Assembly: GCA_937928545.1 (NCBI GenBank)
Contig: CALGJQ010000018.1
Location: 1 to 56,281 of the forward strand
From: an uncultured Verrucomicrobiales bacterium
Lineage (GTDB): Bacteria > Verrucomicrobiota > Verrucomicrobiia > Verrucomicrobiales > Akkermansiaceae
Length of the DNA: 56,281 nt
Direction of reading: 5' to 3'
Of the stretch, positions 18,433 to 27,644 are shown piece by piece (the first letter of the stretch is position 1; every line of letters starts with the position of its first letter). Position numbers and translations under genes: made by a program. Below the pieces are notes generated by a model. It searched no databases. It worked only from the letters and a program-made list of their open reading frames with translations, and was not told the DNA's origin.

Positions 18433-18600
18433 CTCAAAAAGAGCGGCTAAGGACCAAAAATTAGTCAAAAAAACACACCCACGGCTGTCCTCCAAGCCCC
18501 TAACGTAATGAAACTTGAGTTTATTCATTACAAATTTCGTTTTAAAAATAGTCGCAGTCAGGATTCATTGACTCTATTTTCTTCGATGTAAGTAGAATTT

Positions 18601-18640
18601 CAGGACGATTGCGCCGTCTTACATGGCGCAGGAGATCCTG
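18601..18640 (+). promoter_or_regulatory. Structured leader upstream of the channel gene
   Basis: TGCGCC (18610-18615) pairs with GGCGCA (18625-18630), and outside it CAGGA (18601-18605) pairs with TCCTG (18636-18640). The element ends 33 bases before the start codon of the next gene and has no T-run. It may be a 5' untranslated structure; no known riboswitch is recognised. Confidence 0.35.
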
Positions 18641-18673
18641 AGATTCTCCCCAGAAAAGAAATAGTACATCCAA

Positions 18674-19870
18674 ATGAACAACATCCCCATATTACTAGCA
18701 GCTGACATTTCATCCCAAGTCATGCAATGGCTCGACTCCCTCGGACCCATCGCAAAATACGTTGGAGCTTTATTAATCTTCCTGATTGGTAAGTTCATCG
18801 CCAAAGGCGTCGGAAAAGGCATTGGCAAAGCCGCCGCAAAGAGCGGCATGGACGACAAGCTCTCCAAGTACCTCGGTGACTCAAACACCACTGCTTCCGG
18901 ATTAATTGGTAAACTCGTTGGACTCGTCCTCTTCCTCTTCGTCCTCATCTTCGCTCTCGACTTCGCAGGACTCAAGGGAGTGACTCAACCTCTTAACGAT
19001 CTCCTCGGTGGATTCTTAGGCGTCATTCCAAACCTCGTCGGTGCTGGAATCATTGCTTACATCACCTTCATTCTCGCGAAGGTCATTAAGGAAATCATTC
19101 TGAGTGTTCTCCAAGCTGCTCGCGCAGATGAGCGTCTCGGCATGGACACTGAGAAAGCTCCTATCGCCAACGGCGTCGGCGGAGTTGCTTACGGCATCGT
19201 CGCCCTCGGTGGCCTCACCGCTGCTCTTGGTGTTCTTGGAATCGATGCGATCTCCAAGCCTGTTGCGCAGATCTTCCAGTCCATTCTTGATGCTGTTCCA
19301 AACATCTTGATCGCTGGAATCATCCTCACCATCGGAGTCTTCGTTGCTAAGATCGTTCGCGAAATCCTCACGAACCTTCTCGAAGGAATCGGAGCTGATG
19401 AGCTTCCTGCTAAGATGGGATTGACCAACATTCCTGCTGAAGGAAGCCGTTCGGTTTCTTCCGTTGTAGGTCTCGTTTCCTTCATCAGTGTCATCGTCCT
19501 CATGGCCGCTGCCGCGATTAATGAACTCAACATCGAGATTCTCTCCACCGCTTCCGAGAACATCTTCTCAGGATACTTCAATATCCTCATCGCCATCCTC
19601 ATCATTGGAGTCGGCATCATGGCTTCAGGTTACGCTTACCGTGCTCTTGCCGATAAGAACCTCATGCTCGCCAAGATTGCTAAGATTGCCATCATCGCCA
19701 TCTCAAGTGTCGCTGCTCTTCAACGTTCAGGAATCGCTCCTGAAGTTACCGGAGCTCCTTTCCAAGCTGTTGTTTACGGTCTCGGACTTGCTCTTGGTCT
19801 CGGTGGCGCCATCGCCATCGGACTCGGCGGAAAAGACTACGTCTCTCGTTTCCTTGATAAGAAAGGCTAA
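18674..19870 (+). CDS. Mechanosensitive-channel-type membrane protein (CmpX-like TM-helix repeats)
   Basis: 398 residues, very hydrophobic. It has about nine membrane segments arranged as repeated 'conserved TM helix' units of the MscS-related CmpX group: SLGPIAKYVGALLIFLIGKFIAKG near the start, then VIPNLVGAGIIAYITFILAKVIKEI and AVPNILIAGIILTIGVFVAKIVREI, which are clear internal repeats. The soluble MscS beta domain is missing, as is normal for this group. Role: osmotic or membrane-stress response, by family. Codon use is relatively T-rich (many CTT, GCT), unlike the C-ending bias around it, which suggests high expression. A strong terminator follows. Confidence 0.82.
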   Translation: MNNIPILLAADISSQVMQWLDSLGPIAKYVGALLIFLIGKFIAKGVGKGIGKAAAKSGMDDKLSKYLGDSNTTASGLIGKLVGLVLFLFVLIFALDFAGLKGVTQPLNDLLGGFLGVIPNLVGAGIIAYITFILAKVIKEIILSVLQAARADERLGMDTEKAPIANGVGGVAYGIVALGGLTAALGVLGIDAISKPVAQIFQSILDAVPNILIAGIILTIGVFVAKIVREILTNLLEGIGADELPAKMGLTNIPAEGSRSVSSVVGLVSFISVIVLMAAAAINELNIEILSTASENIFSGYFNILIAILIIGVGIMASGYAYRALADKNLMLAKIAKIAIIAISSVAALQRSGIAPEVTGAPFQAVVYGLGLALGLGGAIAIGLGGKDYVSRFLDKKG

Positions 19871-19933
19871 GATTTAATCAATCACCCCAACCCCCGAACC
19901 CCGACTGGATCGCTAAGGCGTCCAGAAGGGTTT

Positions 19934-19972
19934 GAAGCCCGCTTTTTCACAAAAGCGGGCTTCATCTTTTTC
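19934..19972 (+). terminator. Rho-independent terminator
   Basis: A perfect 13-bp stem (GAAGCCCGCTTTT pairing with AAAAGCGGGCTTC) with a short TCAC-type loop, then ATCTTTTTCC. Because the stem is flanked by A and T runs it can serve both the channel gene and, in reverse, the convergent hemL gene. Confidence 0.88.
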
Positions 19973-19983
19973 CGCAAACTCGA

Positions 19984-21300
19984 TCACCACTTCGAAACAA
20001 CCTTCTCAATCACTCCAAGGGTGTCATCAATATCCGCCTTGGTATGAGCCATTGAAATAAAGCCAGTCTCGTAAGGACTCGGTGCAAGATAAACCCCTGC
20101 ATCGAGACAGCCCCAAAAGAGCTTCTTAAAAATCTCGAAGTCCTGCTTCTGCACCGTGTCGACATTGACGATCTCTTCATCAAGAAAGTAGAGACAGAAC
20201 ATCGAGCCCACTTGGTTCACCCGATGCGGCATCCCTTTCTCGCTCAAAATCTTTCGCAAGCCCTCTGCCATCTGCACACCCACCTCAGCGAGATATTCAT
20301 AGGCCCCACGCTTATCGAGCTCACGTAGCTGCGTCAAACCAGCCACCATCGCGAGCGGATTTCCACTGAGAGTTCCAGCTTGGTAAACCGGCCCATCCGG
20401 CGCGAGCATGTCCATAATATCGGCACGACCACCGAAGGCTCCCACCGGCAGTCCCCCGCCGATCACCTTCCCCATCGCCGTGATGTCTGGCTCGAAATTC
20501 TCAAGTTCCTGCACGCCACCCCGAGCGAGGCGGAAACCGGTCATCACCTCATCAAAAATGACGAGCGAGCCATGAGCTCGAGTGATCTCACGAATCTTAG
20601 CAAGGTAACCTTCGCGCGGAAAAACGAGACCCGCATTGGCAGGATAAGACTCCACAATGACCGCCGCGATCTGCTCGCCGTGCTGCGCAAAAACCTCCTC
20701 CAAGCGCTCCACATCATTATAAGGAAGCGTGATCGTTTCATTCGCAAATGACTGCGGAACCCCCGCTGAATTCGGCTCCCCAAATGTCAGAGCCCCCGAC
20801 CCCGCCGCCACCAAAAGCGAATCAGCATGACCGTGATAACAGCCCTCAAACTTCACAATCTTATCACGCCCCGTAAAACCTCGCGCCAACCGAATCGCCG
20901 ACATCGTCGCCTCCGTTCCGGAGTTCGTCATCCTCACTTTCTCAACCGACGGCACCCACTTCGTAATGACCTGCGCCATCTCGATTTCGTAGGGATTAGG
21001 AATCCCGTAGGAGACCCCATCCTTCGCCGCTTCGTGAATCGCGCTCGTGATCGGAATCGGCGCATGCCCTAGAATGTTCGGCCCCCACGATCCGATGAAA
21101 TCAATATAGTGCTTCCCATCAACATCCTCAATCCGTGACCCCTTGGCACGACGCACAAAAAATGGATCTCCATCAACATTCCGAAATGCCCTGACCGGAG
21201 AATTCACCCCTCCTGGAATCAATGTTTTTGCCTTGGCGAAGAGTTTCTGAGAAAGCGGTCCGTTCATGACGGAAAACTGACTCAGGATCGCCTCAGACAA
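19984..21300 (-). CDS. hemL: Glutamate-1-semialdehyde 2,1-aminomutase HemL
   Basis: 438 residues, cytoplasmic PLP enzyme that converts glutamate-1-semialdehyde to 5-aminolevulinate in tetrapyrrole synthesis. Motifs: LIPGGVNSPVRAF near 27, NSGTEATMSAIRLAR at 126-140, FEGCYHGHAD at 151-160, VIFDEVMTGFR at 247-257, MGKVIGGGLPVGAFGG with K278 as the PLP lysine, and QAGTLSGNP. The segment usually reading EPVAGNMG is ESYPANAG here. An internal Met at residue 12 (MNGPLSQKLF) is a plausible alternative start. Convergent with the channel gene. Confidence 0.95.
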   Translation of the reverse strand: MSEAILSQFSVMNGPLSQKLFAKAKTLIPGGVNSPVRAFRNVDGDPFFVRRAKGSRIEDVDGKHYIDFIGSWGPNILGHAPIPITSAIHEAAKDGVSYGIPNPYEIEMAQVITKWVPSVEKVRMTNSGTEATMSAIRLARGFTGRDKIVKFEGCYHGHADSLLVAAGSGALTFGEPNSAGVPQSFANETITLPYNDVERLEEVFAQHGEQIAAVIVESYPANAGLVFPREGYLAKIREITRAHGSLVIFDEVMTGFRLARGGVQELENFEPDITAMGKVIGGGLPVGAFGGRADIMDMLAPDGPVYQAGTLSGNPLAMVAGLTQLRELDKRGAYEYLAEVGVQMAEGLRKILSEKGMPHRVNQVGSMFCLYFLDEEIVNVDTVQKQDFEIFKKLFWGCLDAGVYLAPSPYETGFISMAHTKADIDDTLGVIEKVVSKW

Positions 21301-21379
21301 AAGGATGAATAAATCATTGCCGCCACTCCGTCATAGATTCATCGACAAGACGCTCGAAATGACTTACTTTGTAAATACT

Positions 21380-22069
21380 ATGAAAACGGCAGCATTTTTA
21401 ATCCTCTTTGCCCTACCCTTAATGGCCCTACCCAAGAAGCCAGAAAAGGACGTCGTATATATCGAAGAATTCGCGGCAGATGGCATCACGCTCAAAGTCG
21501 AAAAACCCGGTTGGGTCTATGCTTCTAAAAAAGGAGGGCGCAAGCGCGGCGCTCTCAAAGTCGGGATCAATGTCGAACTCGTCTCCTTCACCGATAAGGC
21601 TTATTTTGTCCGCGGCAAAAAAGAAGACGGAGTAGGTGTTTCCGGTTGGGTTACCCCCGCCGCTTTCTCGTCAAAAGACCCCAAGTTTGTTGAAAAACTC
21701 AAACAAGTTCACACCCGCCAGCTTCTTGTTCGTGACCTCATCGCGAAAAAGGAAGTCGCCCTCGGAATGACCACTGATGAAGCGGGCCAAGTTCTCGGCA
21801 AGCCCACCAAAACGAAACTCCGTCGCACCGCAGAAGGTCAAACGCAGGTTTGGGAATTCGTGGAATACGAAAAAATCAACCACTACACCACCAGCCGAGA
21901 TCCCTACACCGGCACGATTTATCGTCGCCTCTCACACACCACCAACGAGGAGAAATCCAAAACCGTCGTAGAGTTTGAAAATGGCTATGTCTCAGCATTC
22001 GAAGTCAGCGAAAACAATGGGCCTGATAACCCCACCATCGTGACCGCTCCCATCATCTTCACTTGGTAA
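21380..22069 (+). CDS. Secreted protein with SH3-like and BamE/SmpA-like domains
   Basis: 229 residues from the ATG at 21380, which directly precedes a signal peptide (MKTAAFLILFALPLMALP); the frame also opens at 21305. After the signal comes an SH3-like beta-rich part (VEKPGWVYASKKGG, VSGWVTPAAF), then a segment with the order of the BamE/SmpA fold: VALGMTTDEAGQVLGKPTK, QTQVWEFVEYE, and a final strand FENGYVSAFEV. The function is unknown; members of this type are periplasmic or outer-membrane associated. It diverges from hemL, whose start lies 79 bases away. Confidence 0.7.
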   Translation: MKTAAFLILFALPLMALPKKPEKDVVYIEEFAADGITLKVEKPGWVYASKKGGRKRGALKVGINVELVSFTDKAYFVRGKKEDGVGVSGWVTPAAFSSKDPKFVEKLKQVHTRQLLVRDLIAKKEVALGMTTDEAGQVLGKPTKTKLRRTAEGQTQVWEFVEYEKINHYTTSRDPYTGTIYRRLSHTTNEEKSKTVVEFENGYVSAFEVSENNGPDNPTIVTAPIIFTW

Positions 22070-22405
22070 GGTCCTCCAACCCTCCTTCCCGCCGATGACC
22101 AAAAACTAGGCCCTCAACCCTTGGGCCATTGTCATCACCTCCAGCGCTATCAGCATTTTTGGCGCGATGTATTTCCCTGCGGCCAGAGCCCAGCGGCCTC
22201 CTCGTCCGCGTGCACGCCTTCGGCATGGCTCTTTTCTCAGTTTCGCCAAATAGTGTTTGGCTCGCCTGCCTCGCTTTAGGACTCTCTGCCGCTTGGGTCA
22301 TCCGTCCAAAAAAGCAACACATCTAAATGACAAAATTATAGAAAATCTCGCCATTTGCCGATTGGCTTCGCTCAGCTCGTCAGTCACTCTGAAGTCCGCT
22401 CGTTG
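22070..22405. other. Intergenic region, no supported gene
   Basis: Short open frames exist on both strands (22129-22326 forward, 22059-22322 reverse), but neither has a ribosome-binding site or a recognisable family. The composition of 22170-22270 differs from its flanks and could be a dispersed repeat, which cannot be judged from one window. Confidence 0.4.
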
Positions 22406-23905
22406 ATGCACTCAGACTACCATATTGAAGACCTCGTCTATCAAAACGAAAACCTCGTTGTCTACCGAGTGCACACGAGCGATGGCACAACTCTGGCCCT
22501 TGTCCGCCTGAAGTACGAAGAAAACATTCTCAACCTTCTTAAAGGCGAACGCTTCGACAACGCCCTAAAAGAACTTCAATCACTCAGCCACAGCTGCCTC
22601 CGCCCCGTTCTCGACGGCGGGCTCGATCCCGTAGACTCACACCCTTGGCTTGCGGTTCGCTGGTGGGACGGAATCCTTCTCACAGATCGAATCAAAAAAG
22701 GTCCCATCCTCACTCAAGAAGAGTTTGATCGCATCAAAAACCACGGCTCCAATCTCGTCGAAACCCTTGGCCCCGTCGCCAGCACCGTCTCATTCACCCC
22801 CGAATCCGTCGTCACTTGTGGCACTGATCCCACACAGCTCATCGACACCTTTTCGGTCGATTATCACGCCTGGTTTCATGCCTTTGCCCAAGACGTTCAC
22901 CCCGCCTCGCTCTCCGCCTCTTATCAAAAACTCGCCGACCTTCTTGAGCGTCTCCGTCGCCACACCGCTCACACTCCAGCCACTCTCGTCACTTCAGATC
23001 TAGCCCCCACCACCCACCGTAGCACCCTCACCCACGCTCCCAGCACCCTATCAAACCCCTCTTCTACTGTCCTCCTCCCCTCTGCCACCAAATCATCCTT
23101 TCCTCTCAAAACCCTTCTCCTCGTTTCAGCTCTTCTCATCAGCATTGGAGCTGGATTTTGGTTCATGACCCAGAAACCAAAAGAAAAGCCCCAAGAAATC
23201 GCCAAATCTCCCAACTCCTCCCCCACTCCAAAAAGGACCTTTCTCAAAAAAACACCCGAAGCAACAACAGCAACAACAGCAGAAGAAGAACAAGAACGAC
23301 CCGAACGCCCCACTCTCGATATCGGCCATGTCAAAATTGACGCATCCGATGCTCCTAAGCTCAAAAAGAACATTGGGAAATGGGTCCAAATTTCCGGCGA
23401 CATTTCCGAATTAAATTCTGAAGAACGCCTGATTTTTGACAAGTCCGCTCTCCTCGTATCCCTCCCTCCCAGTTCCCAAACCACCGCAGAAAATGCCGTC
23501 GGAAATACCGTCTCTATTCAGGGCTTTCTAGAGTCAGCCACCCTTCTCGATGTTCAAGACCAAGCAGATATTAACATCAGCTACCCCCCAAAAGAGGTCT
23601 ACTCTGTAAAGGACGAAGCCCAACTCCGGGACATGAAGGGAGAAGTGGTGAGCGTGGCCGCCGAAGCCATCGATTTCACCACCTCGAAAACCAAAGCCAC
23701 CCTCTACCTTCAGCTTCACAATCGCAGCCCTGAGTTCGCCATCGGCTTCCAAAAATCAAAACTAGAAGACGGACTCGACGAAGCCTACATCCGCTCTCTC
23801 ATCGGCAAAAACATGCGCTATAAGGGCCCCATCCGAGTCGACACCCATGGACATCGACTCTCGATTGTTGTCACAAAAAAATCCCAAATCACCGCTGCCG
23901 AATAA
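22406..23905 (+). CDS. Kinase-like (pseudokinase) membrane protein with C-terminal OB-fold region
   Basis: 499 residues from the ATG at 22406 (MHSDYHIEDLVYQ). The N-terminal 180 residues resemble the N-lobe of Hanks-type kinases: YHIEDLVYQNENLVVYRV, then TTLALVRLK (lysine strand) and SLSHSCLRPVLDGG, but no HRD or DFG motif follows, so it should lack catalysis. A Pro/Ser/Thr-rich linker leads to one transmembrane segment (about 232-254). After a Glu/Thr stretch, two similar beta-rich domains (GKWVQISGDISEL, and MKGEVVSVAAEAIDF) look like OB folds. It may sense or scaffold at the membrane. The next gene starts eight bases after its stop. Confidence 0.65.
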   Translation: MHSDYHIEDLVYQNENLVVYRVHTSDGTTLALVRLKYEENILNLLKGERFDNALKELQSLSHSCLRPVLDGGLDPVDSHPWLAVRWWDGILLTDRIKKGPILTQEEFDRIKNHGSNLVETLGPVASTVSFTPESVVTCGTDPTQLIDTFSVDYHAWFHAFAQDVHPASLSASYQKLADLLERLRRHTAHTPATLVTSDLAPTTHRSTLTHAPSTLSNPSSTVLLPSATKSSFPLKTLLLVSALLISIGAGFWFMTQKPKEKPQEIAKSPNSSPTPKRTFLKKTPEATTATTAEEEQERPERPTLDIGHVKIDASDAPKLKKNIGKWVQISGDISELNSEERLIFDKSALLVSLPPSSQTTAENAVGNTVSIQGFLESATLLDVQDQADINISYPPKEVYSVKDEAQLRDMKGEVVSVAAEAIDFTTSKTKATLYLQLHNRSPEFAIGFQKSKLEDGLDEAYIRSLIGKNMRYKGPIRVDTHGHRLSIVVTKKSQITAAE

Positions 23906-23913
23906 GCATTATC

Positions 23914-25068
23914 ATGACCGCTCCAAAAGCCCTCGTCATCGGAACCGGAGAATACGTCACTGGACTAGTCCACGGATCCGAATCCACCTCCGACAAAGGA
24001 GCCGGTATCGTCGCCCTCACTCTCTTTGATCTTCGTGAGAAAGGTCACCTCTCCGAGATCATCCTCGCCGGATCCAACGGCACAAAATTCCCGAAAGTCC
24101 GCGAGCACTTCCACCGACTCATCGCTCAAAAATACGGCCTCGATTCCTCCTTCCAGAGTTTCCCAAACGACGATCAAAAAGACCCCACCGCCTGGCGCAA
24201 CGCCCTGCACGCCCTTTCTCCAGGAGACTTCGTCCTCATCTTCACTCCCGATGACCTCCACCACGAAATGGCCCACCTCGCTGCCTCACTCGGCATGAAC
24301 GTCCTCGTCGCCAAGCCCATCGTCAAAACCCTCGCCGAACACGACTCCCTCATCGAGATCGCCGCACAAAAAGAAGTCACCATCGCCATGGAAGTCCACA
24401 AGCGCTGGGACCCCATTTACGCTGACGCCCGCGCCAAACTCCGAGATCTCGGAGATTTCTCGTACTTCGCCAGCTACATGTCCCAACCAAAGTCCCAGCT
24501 CGACTCCTTCCGCGCCTGGGCCGGAAAATCTTCCGACATCTCCTACTACCTCAACGCCCACCACATCGACTTTCACTGCTGGACCCTTCGTGGCCTCGCC
24601 CGCCCCCTCTCCGTCATCGCCTCCGCTTCCACCGGAGTCGCACAATCACAAGACCTCCCCACCGAAGACTCCATCACCCTCATGGTTGATTGGGAAAACA
24701 ACTCCGGCACCAAAGCCACCGCCGTTTACACCTCTGCTTGGATCGCCTCCAAGGCCGAAGTCCACTCCCAGCAACGCTTCTTCGCCCTCCATCACAACGG
24801 AGAAGTCCGCATCGACCAAGCCCACCGCGGATACCACTTCGCCTCCGACTCCACCGGCTACCAATCTCCCAATCCCCTCTTCTTCCGCTACACCCCCGAC
24901 TCAAATGGAAATTTCGCCGGCCAATCGTGCTACGGTTACCAAAGCATCGCTGACTTCATTCTTAGAAAAGACCAAAACCTAGCCACCATCCAAACAACCC
25001 GCCCCACCACCGCCATCCTCGAAGCTGGTCGTCAGTCTCTTGATACCGGCACCCGCATCTTACTCTAA
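23914..25068 (+). CDS. Gfo/Idh/MocA-family oxidoreductase
   Basis: 384 residues, cytoplasmic NAD(P)-dependent dehydrogenase family acting mostly on sugars or cyclitols. The N-terminal Rossmann loop is VIGTGEYVTG (residues 8-17), a little different from the usual GxGxxG. Further landmarks: LIFTPDDLHHEMAH, VLVAKPIVKTL (the conserved Lys-Pro) and EVHKRWDPIY. The C-terminal half has the typical alpha/beta fold with NAHHIDFHCW. It lies eight bases after the kinase-like gene and seven before the DUF5685 gene, so the three form an operon. Substrate unknown. Confidence 0.85.
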   Translation: MTAPKALVIGTGEYVTGLVHGSESTSDKGAGIVALTLFDLREKGHLSEIILAGSNGTKFPKVREHFHRLIAQKYGLDSSFQSFPNDDQKDPTAWRNALHALSPGDFVLIFTPDDLHHEMAHLAASLGMNVLVAKPIVKTLAEHDSLIEIAAQKEVTIAMEVHKRWDPIYADARAKLRDLGDFSYFASYMSQPKSQLDSFRAWAGKSSDISYYLNAHHIDFHCWTLRGLARPLSVIASASTGVAQSQDLPTEDSITLMVDWENNSGTKATAVYTSAWIASKAEVHSQQRFFALHHNGEVRIDQAHRGYHFASDSTGYQSPNPLFFRYTPDSNGNFAGQSCYGYQSIADFILRKDQNLATIQTTRPTTAILEAGRQSLDTGTRILL

Positions 25069-25075
25069 ATCCTCC

Positions 25076-26116
25076 ATGTTCGGTTTCCTAGCCAGCCCAT
25101 GTCGCACCTGCGCCCCAGACGACACCCACTCCACCTACCGCAGCTTCTTCTGCGGCCTCTCCGGTGCCCTCCGCGATGACTACACCCCCGCCGCCCGCTT
25201 CCTCGTCAACCGCGACTCCACCTTCCTCTCCCTCCTCACCGCCTCCATCAATCCAGCAGCCCCAAGCGTATCAAACCGCACCTGCTGCAACCCCATCTCC
25301 ATCCCTCGCCCCCTTTTTTCAAATGACCTTCACGCCCGCTTCGCCGCCGCCGTCACCGTCTGCGGACTCTCCGCAAAGCTAGACGACGACCGCTCCGACG
25401 AAACTGGCCTCCGAAAAAATACCGCCCGCCTCCTCGGCCGCGCCGTCAGACCCATGACCGACCGAGCCATCTCTTTTCTAAATTCCATCCGCTTCCCCAC
25501 CGCCGAAGTCATCGAAATGATGGATGAACAATCCGCCATCGAAGACGCCCAGCCCGACCTCCTCAGCGCCGCTTCACCCACCTCGCAGGCCTACGGAACC
25601 ATCTTTGGCCACGCCGCCCTCCTCGCCGACGCCCCAGATCAAAAAAATAAGCTCCAATCACTCGGCCAAAACCTCGGCCGCCTCATCTACTGGCAAGACG
25701 CCCACCAAGACCGCAGCGAAGACGCCAAACGCGGCCGTTTTAACCCGCTCGAAAAAGCTGACCCTGAAGAATTTCAACATCACTTCACCTCTGCGCTCAC
25801 CAACTTCCATCAAGTCGTAAACTTAACCGGATCCTTTCAAGAAACAGTCCACCAAGTCCTCTCCAGCACCCTCGCCAAACATCAAACCCTCGTCCCAGCC
25901 GGAGCCTTTTCTCAACTCGAAAACCCTCCAGCCAAAAAGCCCCGCAAACGGAAAAAGCGGAAGGACCAATGGTGGCATAATTGTTGCAACTGCTCCGACT
26001 GCTGCCTCCCTTGCCCCAGCCCAAAGAAGGGCGGCTGCTGCGACTCAGCATTCGACTGCGGCCCCGGCGATACTGGCTGTATCGACTGCGACTGCTGCTC
26101 CTGCTCCTGCACCTAA
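25076..26116 (+). CDS. DUF5685-family protein with cysteine-rich C-terminal tail
   Basis: 346 residues from the ATG at 25076; a longer frame opens at 25040 inside the previous gene, but the family begins MFGFL. The start is typical of DUF5685: MFGFLASPCRTC, YRSFFCGLSGALRDDY, RFLVNRDSTFLSLL, then a mainly helical body (FAAAVTVCGLSAKLDDD; SQAYGTIFGHAA). After a basic patch (KKPRKRKKRKD) the last 45 residues contain 15 cysteines (NCCNCSDCCLPC, GGCC, IDCDCCSCSC), like a metal-binding domain. Homologues of this family are often found near peptide natural product genes; none is evident here. Its last four bases overlap the convergent gene. Confidence 0.75.
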   Translation: MFGFLASPCRTCAPDDTHSTYRSFFCGLSGALRDDYTPAARFLVNRDSTFLSLLTASINPAAPSVSNRTCCNPISIPRPLFSNDLHARFAAAVTVCGLSAKLDDDRSDETGLRKNTARLLGRAVRPMTDRAISFLNSIRFPTAEVIEMMDEQSAIEDAQPDLLSAASPTSQAYGTIFGHAALLADAPDQKNKLQSLGQNLGRLIYWQDAHQDRSEDAKRGRFNPLEKADPEEFQHHFTSALTNFHQVVNLTGSFQETVHQVLSSTLAKHQTLVPAGAFSQLENPPAKKPRKRKKRKDQWWHNCCNCSDCCLPCPSPKKGGCCDSAFDCGPGDTGCIDCDCCSCSCT

Positions 26117-27504
26117 CGACCTCCGCGTCCTCCCCCATCGGGTCCTCTGCGACCAAAATCGCGCGAAGGCTCCGTAATTTGCTTCACCACTTCTTCAGAA
26201 AACCCACTTGAATCAATCCAAGTCGCGGCCGCTGTCTGATCTTTCCGATACCAATCGCGGGCCACATCGACCTGAGCTTCTTGCTTCAGCTCAGCATCAG
26301 CAATCGTATCTACCCACGCCATCGCCGTCTCTGGATCCTCACGAGAAACTCTCGTCGCATAACTCTCAACCGCCGCATCACGCTCAGGCGAAGTCTCTAG
26401 GGTCCCCAGAAATTCCCCTGCCGCCACGGGATCTTCACGTGCCCATGATCCCATCGCCTCATCATACGCCGCAATTTTCGATTCACCCGAAAGCTTGTCT
26501 GCCCACTCCAAGACCGCTTGAGGGTCTTCCCGTGACCACGAATCCGCAAGTCGATCCACTGCTGGAGCAGCCGCATCTTCATCTCCAAATTGCGCTATCC
26601 ACTCAGCCGCTGCTTCCCGGTCATCATTCATGATTTCCATTGTCACTCGGGCCAAAACTCCCGTCCGCAGATCTGGATCCTTCACCGTGTCGGCCCAGCT
26701 CTTTGCACTTTCTAAACCTTGCTCCAACATCTCATCGGTCACCATCGCCATATACATCCCCTTCGAACGATCTCCCCCTTCCGTATCCGGAAGAGATTGA
26801 ATAAAGCTCATCGCCTCATCGACTCCATTCACCAACATTCCTTGGACAATCCCAAAAGCCGCCATCCGTGACTCTCGCTCATCTTCAATTCCACTCAAAT
26901 AAGCCGTCGCGCCAGCGCCATCAACCGTGGCCCATCCCGCCAAGGCACTCGCGAGTTCTCCTCCCATATCACCGCGCCCCCCTCGGCCACCACGCCCTCG
27001 TCTTTCCTCACCATCGTTCTCAGAAATTTCCTTAAGAGCCGCCACCGCACCTTCTCCATCAATTCTCCCCCAAGCATTTGCCAAAAGTCGCATCTCATCA
27101 TCATTCCTTCGCCCAAAAGGCCCACCCCGGCGCGTCTCACGCAGCGCCAAAAAAGCATCCTTCGCATTTTCCGCCGTCAGATTCTCCAACAGCAAAGCCA
27201 TCATCTTCTGCCTTAAAAGAGGATCGTTCGTGTCCGACATCTCTTTGATTGCCTTCTTCATGTCTTCACTCGAAATCGCCCCATCCACCAAATACCTCGC
27301 CAAAAACTCTCCCTCCCTCGTGCTCTTCGTAGCTCCTCCTCGTGCCCCACTCGTCACCGAACGACCACTACTTGAAGACACCTTTTCGTTAGCTCCACCG
27401 CTCCCCGCATCTTCACCTCCTCCATCTGGACGAATCACCCAGCCTAAACCAAAAGCCGCTGCTGCGGTCACTGCAAAAAGAGGAATCACTGTGGAATTTT
27501 TCAT
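26113..27504 (-). CDS. Membrane-anchored helical-repeat protein (W-x-x-x-D-P-x-A-A repeats)
   Basis: 463 residues. One N-terminal anchor (VIPLFAVTAAAAFGLGWVI, about 6-24) precedes a Gly/Ser linker and then about nine degenerate repeats of some 32 residues. Typical repeats read LADSWSREDPQAVLEWADKL, SWAREDPVAAGEFLGTLET and ATRVSREDPETAMAWVDTI. Such repeats form alpha-solenoids and are common in verrucomicrobial genomes. A Gly/Arg-rich insert (about 163-176) and a Gly/Arg-rich C-terminus are low complexity. Function unknown. The stop overlaps that of the convergent DUF5685 gene by four bases. Confidence 0.75.
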   Translation of the reverse strand: MKNSTVIPLFAVTAAAAFGLGWVIRPDGGGEDAGSGGANEKVSSSSGRSVTSGARGGATKSTREGEFLARYLVDGAISSEDMKKAIKEMSDTNDPLLRQKMMALLLENLTAENAKDAFLALRETRRGGPFGRRNDDEMRLLANAWGRIDGEGAVAALKEISENDGEERRGRGGRGGRGDMGGELASALAGWATVDGAGATAYLSGIEDERESRMAAFGIVQGMLVNGVDEAMSFIQSLPDTEGGDRSKGMYMAMVTDEMLEQGLESAKSWADTVKDPDLRTGVLARVTMEIMNDDREAAAEWIAQFGDEDAAAPAVDRLADSWSREDPQAVLEWADKLSGESKIAAYDEAMGSWAREDPVAAGEFLGTLETSPERDAAVESYATRVSREDPETAMAWVDTIADAELKQEAQVDVARDWYRKDQTAAATWIDSSGFSEEVVKQITEPSRDFGRRGPDGGGRGGR

Positions 27505-27644
27505 GAAGTTTTTATCTACGACTCATAAAACACCATAGAAATCAAAAAGTTGCTCCCTCTCTCTCCTTTTTTAAAAGCTGACCCTCAGCCCTCCCCCGAT
27601 CTTCTTCCTCGACATCACCCATCTCTCATCGATCTTAAAAGATC

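Noticed and set aside
22129..22326. 65-residue forward frame before the kinase-like gene
   Set aside because: Ends with a hydrophobic stretch but has no ribosome-binding site or family; more likely a repeat.
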